Below are positions 22,711-31,458 of a DNA stretch of 46,559 bases, in pieces. Below the pieces are notes generated by a model. That model saw only the letters and a list, made by a program, of their open reading frames with translations. It was not told the origin of the DNA and searched no databases. The number at the start of each line of letters is the position of its first letter. The first letter of the stretch is position 1. A program made the translations under genes and the position numbers. The stretch covers positions 1 to 46,559 of the forward strand of contig CANQQW010000005.1 of the NCBI GenBank assembly GCA_947626075.1, given 5' to 3'. The stretch comes from an uncultured Clostridia bacterium. Lineage in GTDB: Bacteria; Bacillota; Clostridia; UBA1381.

Positions 22711-23772
22711 TTGACGCTGTCGGAATTAAAGGAGGATTTTTACAAACGCTACCTCCCCTCCTCAAATTATCTTCACTACACCGCAAACGGAATGTTATGT
22801 CCGCTTTTGGGGTACCCCGAGACGGAGGACGCGCCGTCTGTAAGCTGCGCGCTGTCCATGGGTGTGCGTATGTTTGCGCGCGCTCTCGGCGGCGAGGTTA
22901 TAAAAGTGCAAAATAACGCGTCGGACAAGTACCTTATCTATAATTTTTCCGACAACATTGCGCCGCGCCGCGGTATCGACGCGGAAACCATACGCCTTAT
23001 ACGCGCGCTCGGCGCCGAAAATCTTACGGGAGCGGAAATACTGTACGAATGTACGATACCCGAATTTCTGCCGCGCAGAGAGGTCTTTTCACTGACGCTT
23101 GTCCAGTCGCTGATGAAAGTAAGCGATATTGAGGCGGATATAGCGAAAACCGCCGCAACAGCGTCACTCGGCAACAATACCGGCGCGTACCTCGCGCTGG
23201 CGGCGTCGCGCGGCGGCTATTGCACGTTTGTTTCATCTGACGTACCGAAGAATTACCCGCTGCCGCTTACGGGGTATAAAATCGTTTCGGCGCACTGTAT
23301 AGAAAAGGATATTGACCGTTCAACGCGCATTAAATACGCGTTCGGCGTTATACGGCGTATGTACCCGCATATTACGTCGATCGCGGAGGTTACGGAGGAT
23401 ATGCTCATTAGCGCTAAGGATATGATAAAGGACAAAACGGCGGCGCGGTATATGTATCATCTAGTAAAGGAGAACTCGCGTATTGAAAAAGCGCTTGCCG
23501 CTCTTAAAAAATGTAATGTGAAAACGCTTTTTGAAGAAATGAACAAATCGCAAAGGTCAATGGAAAAGTACTGGAGCGTGGGCAAAGAACACGCGTTCCT
23601 CGCCCGCTGCGCCCGCGGTATACAAGGCGTGGCGGCTGTTCGCTGCTGGGAAAACGGTATTATCGCCATAACGGCGGAGGATAAAATAGATTACGCAATA
23701 GGCATGATATGCGACGGATTTGAGGAAAATATCGGGTATCAGCCGACATTTTGTATTTCGCAAACGATGTAG
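22711..23772 (+). CDS. Degenerate galactokinase-like (GHMP fold) protein
   Basis: About 353 residues with the pattern of a GalK/GHMP protein but without its catalytic signatures. The opening TLSELKEDFYKRY, the CALSMGVRMFARAL strand, and the C-terminal YMYHLVKENSRIEKALAALK plus FEEMNKSQRSM parallel GalK. The N-terminal GRTNLIGEHTDY-type motif and the GLSSSA phosphate loop are missing, and where GalK has the catalytic Asp (GxMDQ) this reads NTGAYLALAASRGG. It may be a pseudokinase, a sugar-binding regulator, or a distant kinase. The start is taken as TTG at 22711, 10 bases after AAGGA; GTG at 22702 is nearly on top of that site. galT lies 3.2 kb away, which suits a galactose link. Assignment is by weak resemblance. 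Confidence 0.5.
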   Translation: MTLSELKEDFYKRYLPSSNYLHYTANGMLCPLLGYPETEDAPSVSCALSMGVRMFARALGGEVIKVQNNASDKYLIYNFSDNIAPRRGIDAETIRLIRALGAENLTGAEILYECTIPEFLPRREVFSLTLVQSLMKVSDIEADIAKTAATASLGNNTGAYLALAASRGGYCTFVSSDVPKNYPLPLTGYKIVSAHCIEKDIDRSTRIKYAFGVIRRMYPHITSIAEVTEDMLISAKDMIKDKTAARYMYHLVKENSRIEKALAALKKCNVKTLFEEMNKSQRSMEKYWSVGKEHAFLARCARGIQGVAAVRCWENGIIAITAEDKIDYAIGMICDGFEENIGYQPTFCISQTM

Positions 23773-23793
23773 AAACAAGCAAATATTTTTGTA

Positions 23794-23822
23794 TTGACAT
23801 TACCGGGCGTTTATGATATATT
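23794..23822 (+). promoter_or_regulatory. Promoter of the subtilase gene
   Basis: -35 TTGACA, 17 bases, -10 TATATT. Transcription would start near 23829, giving a leader of about 114 bases. Confidence 0.75.
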
Positions 23823-23876
23823 GGGACTGCGAAACAAATTAACAGAAAGTCATGTACGGCATTATGCTCTCGTTGT

Positions 23877-23905
23877 TGCGCCGGCTTCGGTTGGCGCATT
23901 TTTTT
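23877..23905 (+). terminator. Terminator-like hairpin inside the subtilase leader
   Basis: Stem TGCGCC/GGCGCA around GGCTTCGGTT, followed by seven T. It lies downstream of the promoter at 23794 and upstream of the GGGGG ribosome site, so it could act as an attenuator. It could also simply end the galactokinase-like transcript. Confidence 0.6.
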
Positions 23906-23942
23906 GTACGTGGGCAAAAACTTAAATATTGGGGGCTGCAAA

Positions 23943-26900
23943 ATGAAAAGAAAAATTTTAAGCGTACTCGCTGCCGTGTCGCTTTTGGGCGCGGCTTTGC
24001 CGGTTGCCGGCGCGGCGAAAACGAGCGGCGATAAGGTGACTTTAATAATAGAAGCGGATGGCGGCGCACTGCTTGAAAGCCGCGGCGCGGCGCTTATGGG
24101 CGCTTCACTCTACAACGACACCGACGCGGCGAAAACGCGCACCGCCGGTATTATGTCGACGCAGCGCAAGATACAGTCCGAGATAAAGAACAAAATCGAC
24201 AAAAACGCCGAGACGGGCTTTACATACACCAACGTGTTTAACGGTTTCTCCATGACATGCGACAAGTCGGATATAGAAAAAATCAAGTCGCTCGAAAATG
24301 TCAAAAATGTGTACATAGCCGGCTCGCACCAATACATTGAGCCGCTCGGAAACGGGGATATTGAAAGCGCATCTTACGATAACTGCTGCAAGATGATAAA
24401 CGTGCCGTATATGCACGAAAACGGATACAAGGGTCAGGGGCAGGCTATTGCGGTAATTGACAGCGAGCTTGACGTGAACCATGAATTTTTTGCGTCGCCG
24501 CTTGAAAATCCAAAATACTCAAAATCGGATATATCGGATATTATAAGCAGTCACAATCTGAATGTGAATATAAGCGCCAACCGCGTTTATCGTAACGAAA
24601 AAATACCGTTCGCTTACAGTTACGCGAACGATAACGCCGACGTGTACAGTCTCTCCACGATTCACGGCTCGCACGTTTGCGGCATCGCGGCTGGTAAAAG
24701 CGGCTCGCGCGCGGACGGTACAAAGTTTTCGGGAGTGGCGCCCGAGGCGCAGATTATATTTATGGGTATTCTCAAACAAGGCACCTCGAGCCTCCCCGAC
24801 GAGGCTATCATAGCCGCTATAGACGACGCGTCGAAAATGGGCGTGGCTGCGATAAATATGAGCTTGGGCGCGGACTTTACCCTGTACGGCGGCGATACCG
24901 GCGCGCTGTTTGAAAAAGTGATAAACGCGGCGGTAAACGCCGGTATAGTTGTATGCTCGGCGTCGGGTAACGCGGGTAACAGCGGTATTCTCGGTTATAT
25001 CCCGACCGAAAACGTAGATTACTCCGTATCGGGTATTCCCGCCCGCGTAAGCGCGTCAACGTCGGTCGCGTCCGTGTCGGGAAATACGGGTAAAATATCC
25101 TCGTTCTCGTCATGGGGTACGGATACCACGCTCGAATTAAAGCCGGAAATAAGCGCCCCGGGCGGCTCGATTTACTCGTCCGTACCCGACGATAAATACG
25201 CGGTTTACAGCGGCACGTCCATGGCAACGCCGCACATAGCGGGCGCGGTGGCGCTTATGCGTCAGTATGTGGAGGAAAAGTACGCGGGTAAGTACCAAAA
25301 TCCCGCGCCGTTTATAGAAAATCTGATGATGTCCGGCGCGAATAAAATATGGAACAGCGAAACAAATCGTCTGCTTTACTCGCCGCGTCAGCAGGGCGCG
25401 GGACTTATAGATTTAAAGTCGGCAGCCGAAACGCCCGTAATACTTTTAGGCACGGGCGAAAAGTCGAAAATAAGTCTCGGAGATAAGCTTCAAAACACCT
25501 TTAAAATATCGTTTACCGCCCAAAATCTCACGAACAGTGACGTTACATACGACACCTTGCGCCTGTCCCTTATGACGGACGATTATAAGACCGACTCTCT
25601 TCACGGAAACGTGGTCAGCGGCTCAAAAAATCTCTCCTTTACCTCGGACGATATGCCAAGCAGCGTGACCGTGCCGGCGGGCGGTAAGAGCGAGATTAGC
25701 TTTAACGTAACGCTTGACGCGGCGGAAGCGGCGGAAAATATGAATGTGTTTACAAACGGCTTCTACCTTGAGGGCTTTGTTGAGCTTTCGGCGAGCGGCG
25801 GCGCGGTTCCGACGATAAGCATACCCTACGTCGGCTTTTACGGCGACTGGACGGACGCGGGAACATTTGACAAGCCGTATTACGATGGCGGGGAAATGGG
25901 CAAAACGTTTTTAGGCTCCGGCACGGACGGCTGTGTCTGCGATAACACAACAAATCCAAACTCTAATCCGCGCTGTAATATTCTCGGTAAAAATCAGATT
26001 TTGGAGGAGCTTATAACAAAAGGGCTTGTAAAAAAATCAAACGTGACCGATTACGGCGAATACGAAAGTGAAAGTTATGCCGGCGTGTCGCCCAACGGCG
26101 ACGGCGATTTCGACTTTCTGTGCGCGGGCATTGTGCCGCAAAGACCTATCGAGGGCTGCGAGGTGCGCGTGGAAAACTCGCAAGGCAAGGTGATGGAGCT
26201 TACGCCCGACTCGGCTACTAACGACGGTTTCGATGTGTTAAGCAATATGGGGAACTTTGATAAGTTTTTGATAAACTGCACCGACTACAACGACTTGTCC
26301 TCCCTGCCCGACGGCGACTATACTTTACGCGCGAGCGGCAAAACCTGCTACGCCGGCGCGCGTGACGAGGAAATTGCAATGAGATTCTACGTTGACACCA
26401 AGCCTCCGGAAATCGTAAAAAAGGAAATCCGCAGCGAAGGCGGGAAAACGTATATCGACCTTACTGTGTCCGACAACAGATATGTCATGGGCGCGAAAGC
26501 GGTCGGCAAGGATTTGAGCGGCAATGAGCTTACGCGCTGCGCGTACAGTAAAGCGGCAAAAAGCGCAGATATGTCGATAGACGTTACCGACGCCGATATG
26601 TCTACGCTTACAGTGACCGCGCTCGATTACGCGTACAACAAAGCCGTAATAAATGTCGAGGCGGGCAATATCTCGGTAACGGATATGTCCGCGCCCGTTT
26701 ACGAAAACGGCGTAACGGCGTTGTCGTTCGCTCTTTTGAACGGCGGGTTGATTGACGCGTCGGCGGATATTATCGCGGCTGTGTACGACGGTAACGGCGC
26801 TTTGACCGCTGTATCCGTAAACGGTAACGAAACCGTGCCGCGCGGTGAGAGCAGCCGGACGCTGACATTTGACGGCGAGGTAAAGGGCATGGTTAAGCTT

Positions 26901-26966
26901 ATGATTTTCGATAGCCTAAGCACCCTAAAGCCCCTCGGCTTCGGTGAAACATTTGTGATAGAATGA
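23943..26966 (+). CDS. Large secreted subtilisin-like serine protease (S8 family)
   Basis: A 1007-residue exported protease. The signal peptide (MKRKILSVLAAVSLLGAALP) is followed by an inhibitor-like propeptide up to about residue 130. The catalytic triad is Asp173 in AVIDSELD, His241 in IHGSHVCG and Ser426 in SGTSMATPHIAG. An insertion of about 120 residues (a PA-like loop) does not appear; instead long beta-rich domains follow from about 490 to the end, resembling the Fn3-like part of C5a-peptidase/lactocepin-type enzymes. No cell-wall anchor or S-layer domain is visible at the C-terminus, so it may be released. The start at 23943 is chosen for its signal peptide. Likely digests dietary or host protein; substrate unknown. 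Confidence 0.92.
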   Translation: MKRKILSVLAAVSLLGAALPVAGAAKTSGDKVTLIIEADGGALLESRGAALMGASLYNDTDAAKTRTAGIMSTQRKIQSEIKNKIDKNAETGFTYTNVFNGFSMTCDKSDIEKIKSLENVKNVYIAGSHQYIEPLGNGDIESASYDNCCKMINVPYMHENGYKGQGQAIAVIDSELDVNHEFFASPLENPKYSKSDISDIISSHNLNVNISANRVYRNEKIPFAYSYANDNADVYSLSTIHGSHVCGIAAGKSGSRADGTKFSGVAPEAQIIFMGILKQGTSSLPDEAIIAAIDDASKMGVAAINMSLGADFTLYGGDTGALFEKVINAAVNAGIVVCSASGNAGNSGILGYIPTENVDYSVSGIPARVSASTSVASVSGNTGKISSFSSWGTDTTLELKPEISAPGGSIYSSVPDDKYAVYSGTSMATPHIAGAVALMRQYVEEKYAGKYQNPAPFIENLMMSGANKIWNSETNRLLYSPRQQGAGLIDLKSAAETPVILLGTGEKSKISLGDKLQNTFKISFTAQNLTNSDVTYDTLRLSLMTDDYKTDSLHGNVVSGSKNLSFTSDDMPSSVTVPAGGKSEISFNVTLDAAEAAENMNVFTNGFYLEGFVELSASGGAVPTISIPYVGFYGDWTDAGTFDKPYYDGGEMGKTFLGSGTDGCVCDNTTNPNSNPRCNILGKNQILEELITKGLVKKSNVTDYGEYESESYAGVSPNGDGDFDFLCAGIVPQRPIEGCEVRVENSQGKVMELTPDSATNDGFDVLSNMGNFDKFLINCTDYNDLSSLPDGDYTLRASGKTCYAGARDEEIAMRFYVDTKPPEIVKKEIRSEGGKTYIDLTVSDNRYVMGAKAVGKDLSGNELTRCAYSKAAKSADMSIDVTDADMSTLTVTALDYAYNKAVINVEAGNISVTDMSAPVYENGVTALSFALLNGGLIDASADIIAAVYDGNGALTAVSVNGNETVPRGESSRTLTFDGEVKGMVKLMIFDSLSTLKPLGFGETFVIE

Positions 26967-26999
26967 AAAAACTGCCCCTGAGGGGCAGTTTTTTCATTC
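26961..26999. terminator. Strong bidirectional terminator
   Basis: An 18-base-pair perfect stem GAATGAAAAAACTGCCCC with a TGA loop; the subtilase stop codon lies inside its left arm. It serves both the subtilase and the convergent galT. Confidence 0.95.
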
Positions 27000-27010
27000 C
27001 AATAAATTTT

Positions 27011-27994
27011 TTATCCGTTCATTTTCTTTAAAAACTTTTCATGCGCCGCGCGAAGCTCCACAGCCTTTTCCTCGGGAGCGGTCGGGTTACAGTGCGCCCA
27101 CGCGCCCGTCTCGGACGACGCGTTGAACTTCTGCTTGTCCGCGCTTCTCATCGGCGGATAGAACGCGATATGGAAATGGTAATAATCCGACACATCCTCG
27201 CCGTTTACGGGATTCTGATACATACACATCATGTACGGGAACGGGTAGTCGAACAGACTGTCAAGCGTACCCGCCGCCTCCTTGAGCGCCGCCGCGAGGC
27301 TTGTTTTTTCCTTGTCGGTCATCTGCGTCAGGTTCTGGTAGTGACGCTTTGCCGCTATGTATATGCCGTAAGGGTACTCGCAGTAGAACGGCAGGAAAAC
27401 TATAAAGTCGTCGTTCTCGAATATAATTCTCTTTTCCGCCTTAACCTCGTCCTCGAGCATATCGCATACAAGACAATGATGCGTCTCGTCAAAATGCTCC
27501 TTGCACGAATCCATTTCAAGCTGCAATTTCTTCGGCACTACCGAGTAGCCGTAAATCTGACCGTGCGGGTGCGGCATTGTTACGCCCACAACGTCTCCCC
27601 TGTTCTCAAATATGAACACATATTTTATTTTCGGGTCTGCGCTTATTTCCTCGAAACGGTTTGTCCAGAGGTCTACGAGTTCTCTTATATGAGGAACGGA
27701 AAGCTCGGGAAGCGTCACCGTATGCTCGGGTGAGTACAGAATTACCTCGCATTTGCCGTACGCGGGCTTGGTCTTGTAAATTCTCGTCTCCACGTCGTCC
27801 GGCTCGGGCGGATTCTGCGAAAGCGCCGGAAAATCGTTGTCATGTTTATGTACCGTAAAGGATTTAGGCACCTTGTCGTTATCGGGACCGGGACAGAACG
27901 GACACCAGTCCTTCGGCATCTGCGGTCTGTTCTGACGGTGCGACGCAATCATCACCCAGTCCTTTATGAGCGGGTTCCAACGTAATTCAGCCAT
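27011..27994 (-). CDS. galT: Galactose-1-phosphate uridylyltransferase
   Basis: A 327-residue HIT-superfamily enzyme of the Leloir pathway exchanging UMP between UDP-glucose and galactose-1-phosphate. The active-site motif HPHGQ is at 142-146 with nucleophile His144. Zinc-type cysteines are in CPFCPG (31-36), and the C-terminal half has HYQNLTQMTDKEK and YHFHIAFYPP. Ribosome site AAGGAGG. It is a single gene with its own promoter. A normal galK partner is not present; a degenerate GHMP protein lies beyond the subtilase. Confidence 0.96.
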   Translation of the reverse strand: MAELRWNPLIKDWVMIASHRQNRPQMPKDWCPFCPGPDNDKVPKSFTVHKHDNDFPALSQNPPEPDDVETRIYKTKPAYGKCEVILYSPEHTVTLPELSVPHIRELVDLWTNRFEEISADPKIKYVFIFENRGDVVGVTMPHPHGQIYGYSVVPKKLQLEMDSCKEHFDETHHCLVCDMLEDEVKAEKRIIFENDDFIVFLPFYCEYPYGIYIAAKRHYQNLTQMTDKEKTSLAAALKEAAGTLDSLFDYPFPYMMCMYQNPVNGEDVSDYYHFHIAFYPPMRSADKQKFNASSETGAWAHCNPTAPEEKAVELRAAHEKFLKKMNG

Positions 27995-28031
27995 TGTGTG
28001 TTTCCTCCTTGGATTTTCATATTATAAATAT

Positions 28032-28060
28032 ATTTTACACCAAACGCACCGATTAGTCAA
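28032..28060 (-). promoter_or_regulatory. Promoter of galT
   Basis: Leftward: -35 TTGACT, 17 bases, -10 TAAAAT, ending 38 bases before the start codon. Confidence 0.7.
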
Positions 28061-28067
28061 TACGAAA

Positions 28068-29486
28068 TCAGGCAAGTTCAAGCGTAAATGTAAATTTTGT
28101 ATATTTTGCCGCCGAGCCTTCTTTCGTGTCCACGCTCTCCACCCATATGTTCTGCTTATGCAGCGTCAGAATATTCTTTACGAAAGACAAGCCCAGACCC
28201 GCGCCGCTTTTTTCGCTGCGGCGCGATTTGTCGGTTTTATAGAAACGGTTGAAGATATTGTTTAAATCCGCGCCGTTGATACCGTCGCCGAAGTTACCGA
28301 TACAAAATCTCGCCTTGCCTTTCTCCGTCCACGTCCTTATGCCTATCGTGGTATTCGGATAGCTGAATTTTACGGCATTGTCCAAAAGATTTATTATTAC
28401 ACGGGCTATCGCGTCCTTATCCGCGAGCACGTTTAACGCGTCGTTTTCAAAATCCACGTTGAGTTCAAGATTTTTCTCGTCTATGCGAGTACCCATACTT
28501 ATTATACTTACGCGCGTGAGCTCGTTCAGGTCAAACTCGCTTATGTCGAGCTTGTACTCGCTCGACGACATCTTTGACATTTCCAGCATATCGTTTACCA
28601 TCTTCGTAAGACGCTTTGACTCGTCGAGCACGATTTTAAGGTACTCGTCCTGTTTTTCCTTAGGAATCGTACCGTCCATAATACCCTCGACAAAGCCGGA
28701 TATACTCGTCATAGGCGTTCTAAGCTCGTGCGATACGTCGCTTATAAAGCCGCTTCTCGTCCTTTCAAGCTCCTCTATCGAATCCGCCATAAAGTTAAAG
28801 CTCGATGCAAGCTGTCCAACCTCATCCGCGCTCGTCACCGCGACGCGTTCCTCGAATTTACCCGACGCGATATTCTGCGCCGCGCGGTTTATTTCGACTA
28901 TCGGCTTTGAAATCCGCTTCGACTGCGTGTACACCAGCGCCGCCGCCACCAATACCGACAGCGCCGATGACAGGAGCACCACATAAAAAAGCTCCAATGA
29001 AATTTTCCTTACGTTAAACAGAGCGGTGTTGAAGAACATCGCTCCGACAACCGTGCCGCCGTAGCGTACAGGTACTCCGACAACGCGCACCTTTTCACTG
29101 TACGCGCCGTTAAACGTCGACGTTCCCTCTATAGTCCTGCCGCTCGTCACCGCGTTTTTAAGATTATCGGGAACCACGCTTATGCTCGACGTCGCCGCGA
29201 TTACCTCGCCGCGCGTATTGGTCACTATAATATCCGACGAAAGGAAGTCCGCCCACGAGCGTAAAATCTGATTGTACCCCATCGCGAGACGTATATTATT
29301 GTTTTCTATCTGCATCTGAGCCGTCCAGTATTCTATGGTTTCACTTACCTTTATGACGTCCTCAGTATGCTGTTTAAGCGCGAATCGGTTCACAAAGATA
29401 CCGACCGATACGGACACGGACGTGAATACCAGCACAAGTATTATCGCGTATGTCCAAAACAAGCGTCCGAGTATACTTTTAAACAT
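28068..29486 (-). CDS. Membrane sensor histidine kinase
   Basis: A 472-residue HPK1-type kinase. Membrane helices are at about 11-33 and 165-187, enclosing an extracytoplasmic sensor of about 130 residues. A HAMP linker (about 188-240) precedes the phosphoacceptor His253 in SDVSHELRTPMTS. The ATPase domain has the N-box NLLDNAVKF, GDGINGADL in place of a classic G1, and GAGLGLSFVKNIL as G2. The ATG directly follows the stop codon of the response regulator gene (TAAATG), so the two are coupled. The signal is unknown; the arrangement resembles PhoR/ResE-type systems. Confidence 0.93.
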   Translation of the reverse strand: MFKSILGRLFWTYAIILVLVFTSVSVSVGIFVNRFALKQHTEDVIKVSETIEYWTAQMQIENNNIRLAMGYNQILRSWADFLSSDIIVTNTRGEVIAATSSISVVPDNLKNAVTSGRTIEGTSTFNGAYSEKVRVVGVPVRYGGTVVGAMFFNTALFNVRKISLELFYVVLLSSALSVLVAAALVYTQSKRISKPIVEINRAAQNIASGKFEERVAVTSADEVGQLASSFNFMADSIEELERTRSGFISDVSHELRTPMTSISGFVEGIMDGTIPKEKQDEYLKIVLDESKRLTKMVNDMLEMSKMSSSEYKLDISEFDLNELTRVSIISMGTRIDEKNLELNVDFENDALNVLADKDAIARVIINLLDNAVKFSYPNTTIGIRTWTEKGKARFCIGNFGDGINGADLNNIFNRFYKTDKSRRSEKSGAGLGLSFVKNILTLHKQNIWVESVDTKEGSAAKYTKFTFTLELA

Positions 29487-30173
29487 TTATCTTACCTCGA
29501 ATTTATATCCGACTCCCCACACCGTCTTAAGCTGCCAGTTTGCCTCCACGCCCTCAAGCTTTTCCCTGAGACGCTTTATATGCACGTCCACAGTGCGCGA
29601 GTCTCCGAAGTAGTCAAAGCCCCATACCTCCTCCAAAAGCTGCTCGCGCGTGAATACCCTGTTCGGGTTTGACGCGAGGAAGTAAAGAAGCTCCAGCTCT
29701 TTCGGCGGGATTTCCATTATGTTACCGTTGATTTTCAGCTCGTAGTTTGTAAGGTTTATCGTAAGGTTTGGGAAAACTATTTCTTTTTCCGCGCTCGTTT
29801 CCTTATTCTCGCTTCTTCTCAGCACCGCCTTTACGCGCGCGATGAGCTCCTTAGGCTCAAACGGCTTTACCATGTAGTCGTCCGCGCCGAGCTCCAGTCC
29901 CAAAACCTTGTCAAACGTCTCTCCCTTTGCGGTGAGCATGATTATCGGAATATTGCTTACCCGTCTTATCTCGCGGCATACCTGCCAACCGTCCATCTCC
30001 GGCATCATAACGTCCAGTATCACTATAGACGGCGCTTCGGACTTAAACATCTCAACCGCCTTCCTGCCGTCCTCCGCCACAACGGTTGAAAAACCGTCCT
30101 TTTCAAAATACAGCTTTATAAGCTCGGCTATGTGCTTGTCATCGTCCGCTATAAGTACCTTATTATTGTTCAT
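29487..30173 (-). CDS. OmpR/PhoB-family response regulator
   Basis: A 228-residue DNA-binding regulator. The receiver domain has the acidic pocket ADDD (about 10-12), phosphoacceptor Asp54 in VILDVMMPEMDG, and Lys in MVKPFEPKEL. The C-terminal winged helix includes ELLYFLASNPNRVFTREQLLEEVWG and RTVDVHIKRLREKL. Paired with the histidine kinase immediately downstream. A perfect 10-base palindrome beside its own -10 box hints at autoregulation. Confidence 0.95.
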   Translation of the reverse strand: MNNNKVLIADDDKHIAELIKLYFEKDGFSTVVAEDGRKAVEMFKSEAPSIVILDVMMPEMDGWQVCREIRRVSNIPIIMLTAKGETFDKVLGLELGADDYMVKPFEPKELIARVKAVLRRSENKETSAEKEIVFPNLTINLTNYELKINGNIMEIPPKELELLYFLASNPNRVFTREQLLEEVWGFDYFGDSRTVDVHIKRLREKLEGVEANWQLKTVWGVGYKFEVR

Positions 30174-30206
30174 TTCCTTTTTCCTCCCGCGTTTTTAACG
30201 CTTTAA

Positions 30207-30245
30207 TATCGCGATAATTATAACATATTTCTAAAAAATAATAAA
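30207..30245 (-). promoter_or_regulatory. Promoter of the two-component operon with palindrome
   Basis: Leftward: weak -35 TTTATT (30240-30245), 17 bases, extended -10 TGTTATAAT (-10 at 30217-30222), directly followed by the palindrome TATCGCGATA (30207-30216) at the expected transcription start. A weak -35 with an operator-like site suits a regulated promoter. Confidence 0.5.
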
Positions 30246-30250
30246 GAGTA

Positions 30251-30279
30251 TTGCGCAAATCTTTTAAATGTTATATAAT
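30251..30279 (+). promoter_or_regulatory. Promoter of the ychF operon
   Basis: -35 TTGCGC, 17 bases, -10 TATAAT. The leader contains the hairpin ATGCCAAA/TTTGGCAT (30305-30330) just before the ribosome site. Confidence 0.7.
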
Positions 30280-30347
30280 AAATTCACAGAAATTTTACAA
30301 AATGATGCCAAATCTGCGTATTTTGGCATATGAAAGGACGAAATATA

Positions 30348-31442
30348 ATGAAATTGGGAATAGTAGGTCTGCCGAATGTAGGCAAATCAACGTTATTTAA
30401 CGCAATCACGCAGGCGGGCGCGGAAAGCGCGAACTATCCGTTCTGTACCATCGAGCCGAATATAGGTATCGTGGACGTGCCTGACGAGCGTCTTGACAAG
30501 CTCGCGGATATGTATCATCCGAAAAAGGTAACTCACGCGTACATTGAGTTTGTGGACATCGCGGGACTTGTAAAGGGCGCGTCTAAAGGCGAGGGACTGG
30601 GCAACAAATTCCTCTCGCACATACGCGAGGTAGACGCGGTGGTGCATGTTGTGCGCTGCTTCGAGGACGACAACATCACTCATGTGGACGGTTCTATAGA
30701 CCCGCTGCGCGATATTGAAACGATAAACCTTGAGCTTATTTTCTCGGACGCGGAAATTATTGACAGACGCATTGACCGCACAAAAAAGATGATGAAAGGC
30801 GACAAATCGCTCGCGAAAGAGCTGGAGCTTTTGGAACGCGTAAAGGCTGCTTTGGAGGACGGTATTCCGGCGAGGAGCCTTGAATACGACGAGGACGAAG
30901 CGGCTGTTATGAAAGAAATCTCACTCATCTCTATGAAGCCCGTAATATACGCCGCGAACGTCGCGGAGGACGATTTCTCAAAGGGTATCGAGAATAACGG
31001 GTATGTAAATAAGGTAAAGGAATTTGCCGCGAAAGAAAATTCGCAGGTAATGCCGGTAAGCGCGCGTATAGAAGAGGAAATAGCCATGCTCGACGGCGAT
31101 GAAAAGGCTATGTTCCTTGAAGAATTGGGTATGGAGGAGTCCGGTCTTGACAGACTTATAAAGGCGAGCTACACGCTATTGGGACTTATCAGCTACCTTA
31201 CCGCAGGCGAGCCTGAAGTCAGGGCGTGGACAATCACAAAAGGCACAAAAGCACCGCAGGCGGCGGGTAAAATCCATACCGACTTTGAGCGCGGTTTTAT
31301 CCGCGCCGAGGTGGTGCATTACAACGACCTTATGGCATGCGGCTCGATGGCGGCGGCAAAGGAAAAAGGCTTGGTGCGCAGCGAGGGCAAGGATTACGTT
31401 ATGCAGGACGGAGACATAGTATTGTTCCGCTTTAACGTGTAA
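30348..31442 (+). CDS. ychF: YchF/Obg-family ribosome-binding ATPase
   Basis: A 364-residue P-loop protein of the Obg family that binds ribosomes and prefers ATP. Motifs: G1 GLPNVGKST (about 7-15), G3 [10 protein letters not shown], and NVAE in place of the guanine-specific NKxD, which explains ATP use. A C-terminal TGS domain includes [15 protein letters not shown] and [13 protein letters not shown]. The start at 30348 has AAGGA 8-12 bases upstream. It heads an operon with two glycosyltransferase genes, an unusual pairing. Confidence 0.97.
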   Translation: MKLGIVGLPNVGKSTLFNAITQAGAESANYPFCTIEPNIGIVDVPDERLDKLADMYHPKKVTHAYIEFVDIAGLVKGASKGEGLGNKFLSHIREVDAVVHVVRCFEDDNITHVDGSIDPLRDIETINLELIFSDAEIIDRRIDRTKKMMKGDKSLAKELELLERVKAALEDGIPARSLEYDEDEAAVMKEISLISMKPVIYAANVAEDDFSKGIENNGYVNKVKEFAAKENSQVMPVSARIEEEIAMLDGDEKAMFLEELGMEESGLDRLIKASYTLLGLISYLTAGEPEVRAWTITKGTKAPQAAGKIHTDFERGFIRAEVVHYNDLMACGSMAAAKEKGLVRSEGKDYVMQDGDIVLFRFNV

Positions 31443-31458
31443 GCTATGGGTGATGAAA

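Noticed and set aside
26961-26999. Mobile element end suggested by the perfect 18-bp inverted repeat
   Set aside because: It is a classic bidirectional intrinsic terminator with A and T runs between two convergent genes.
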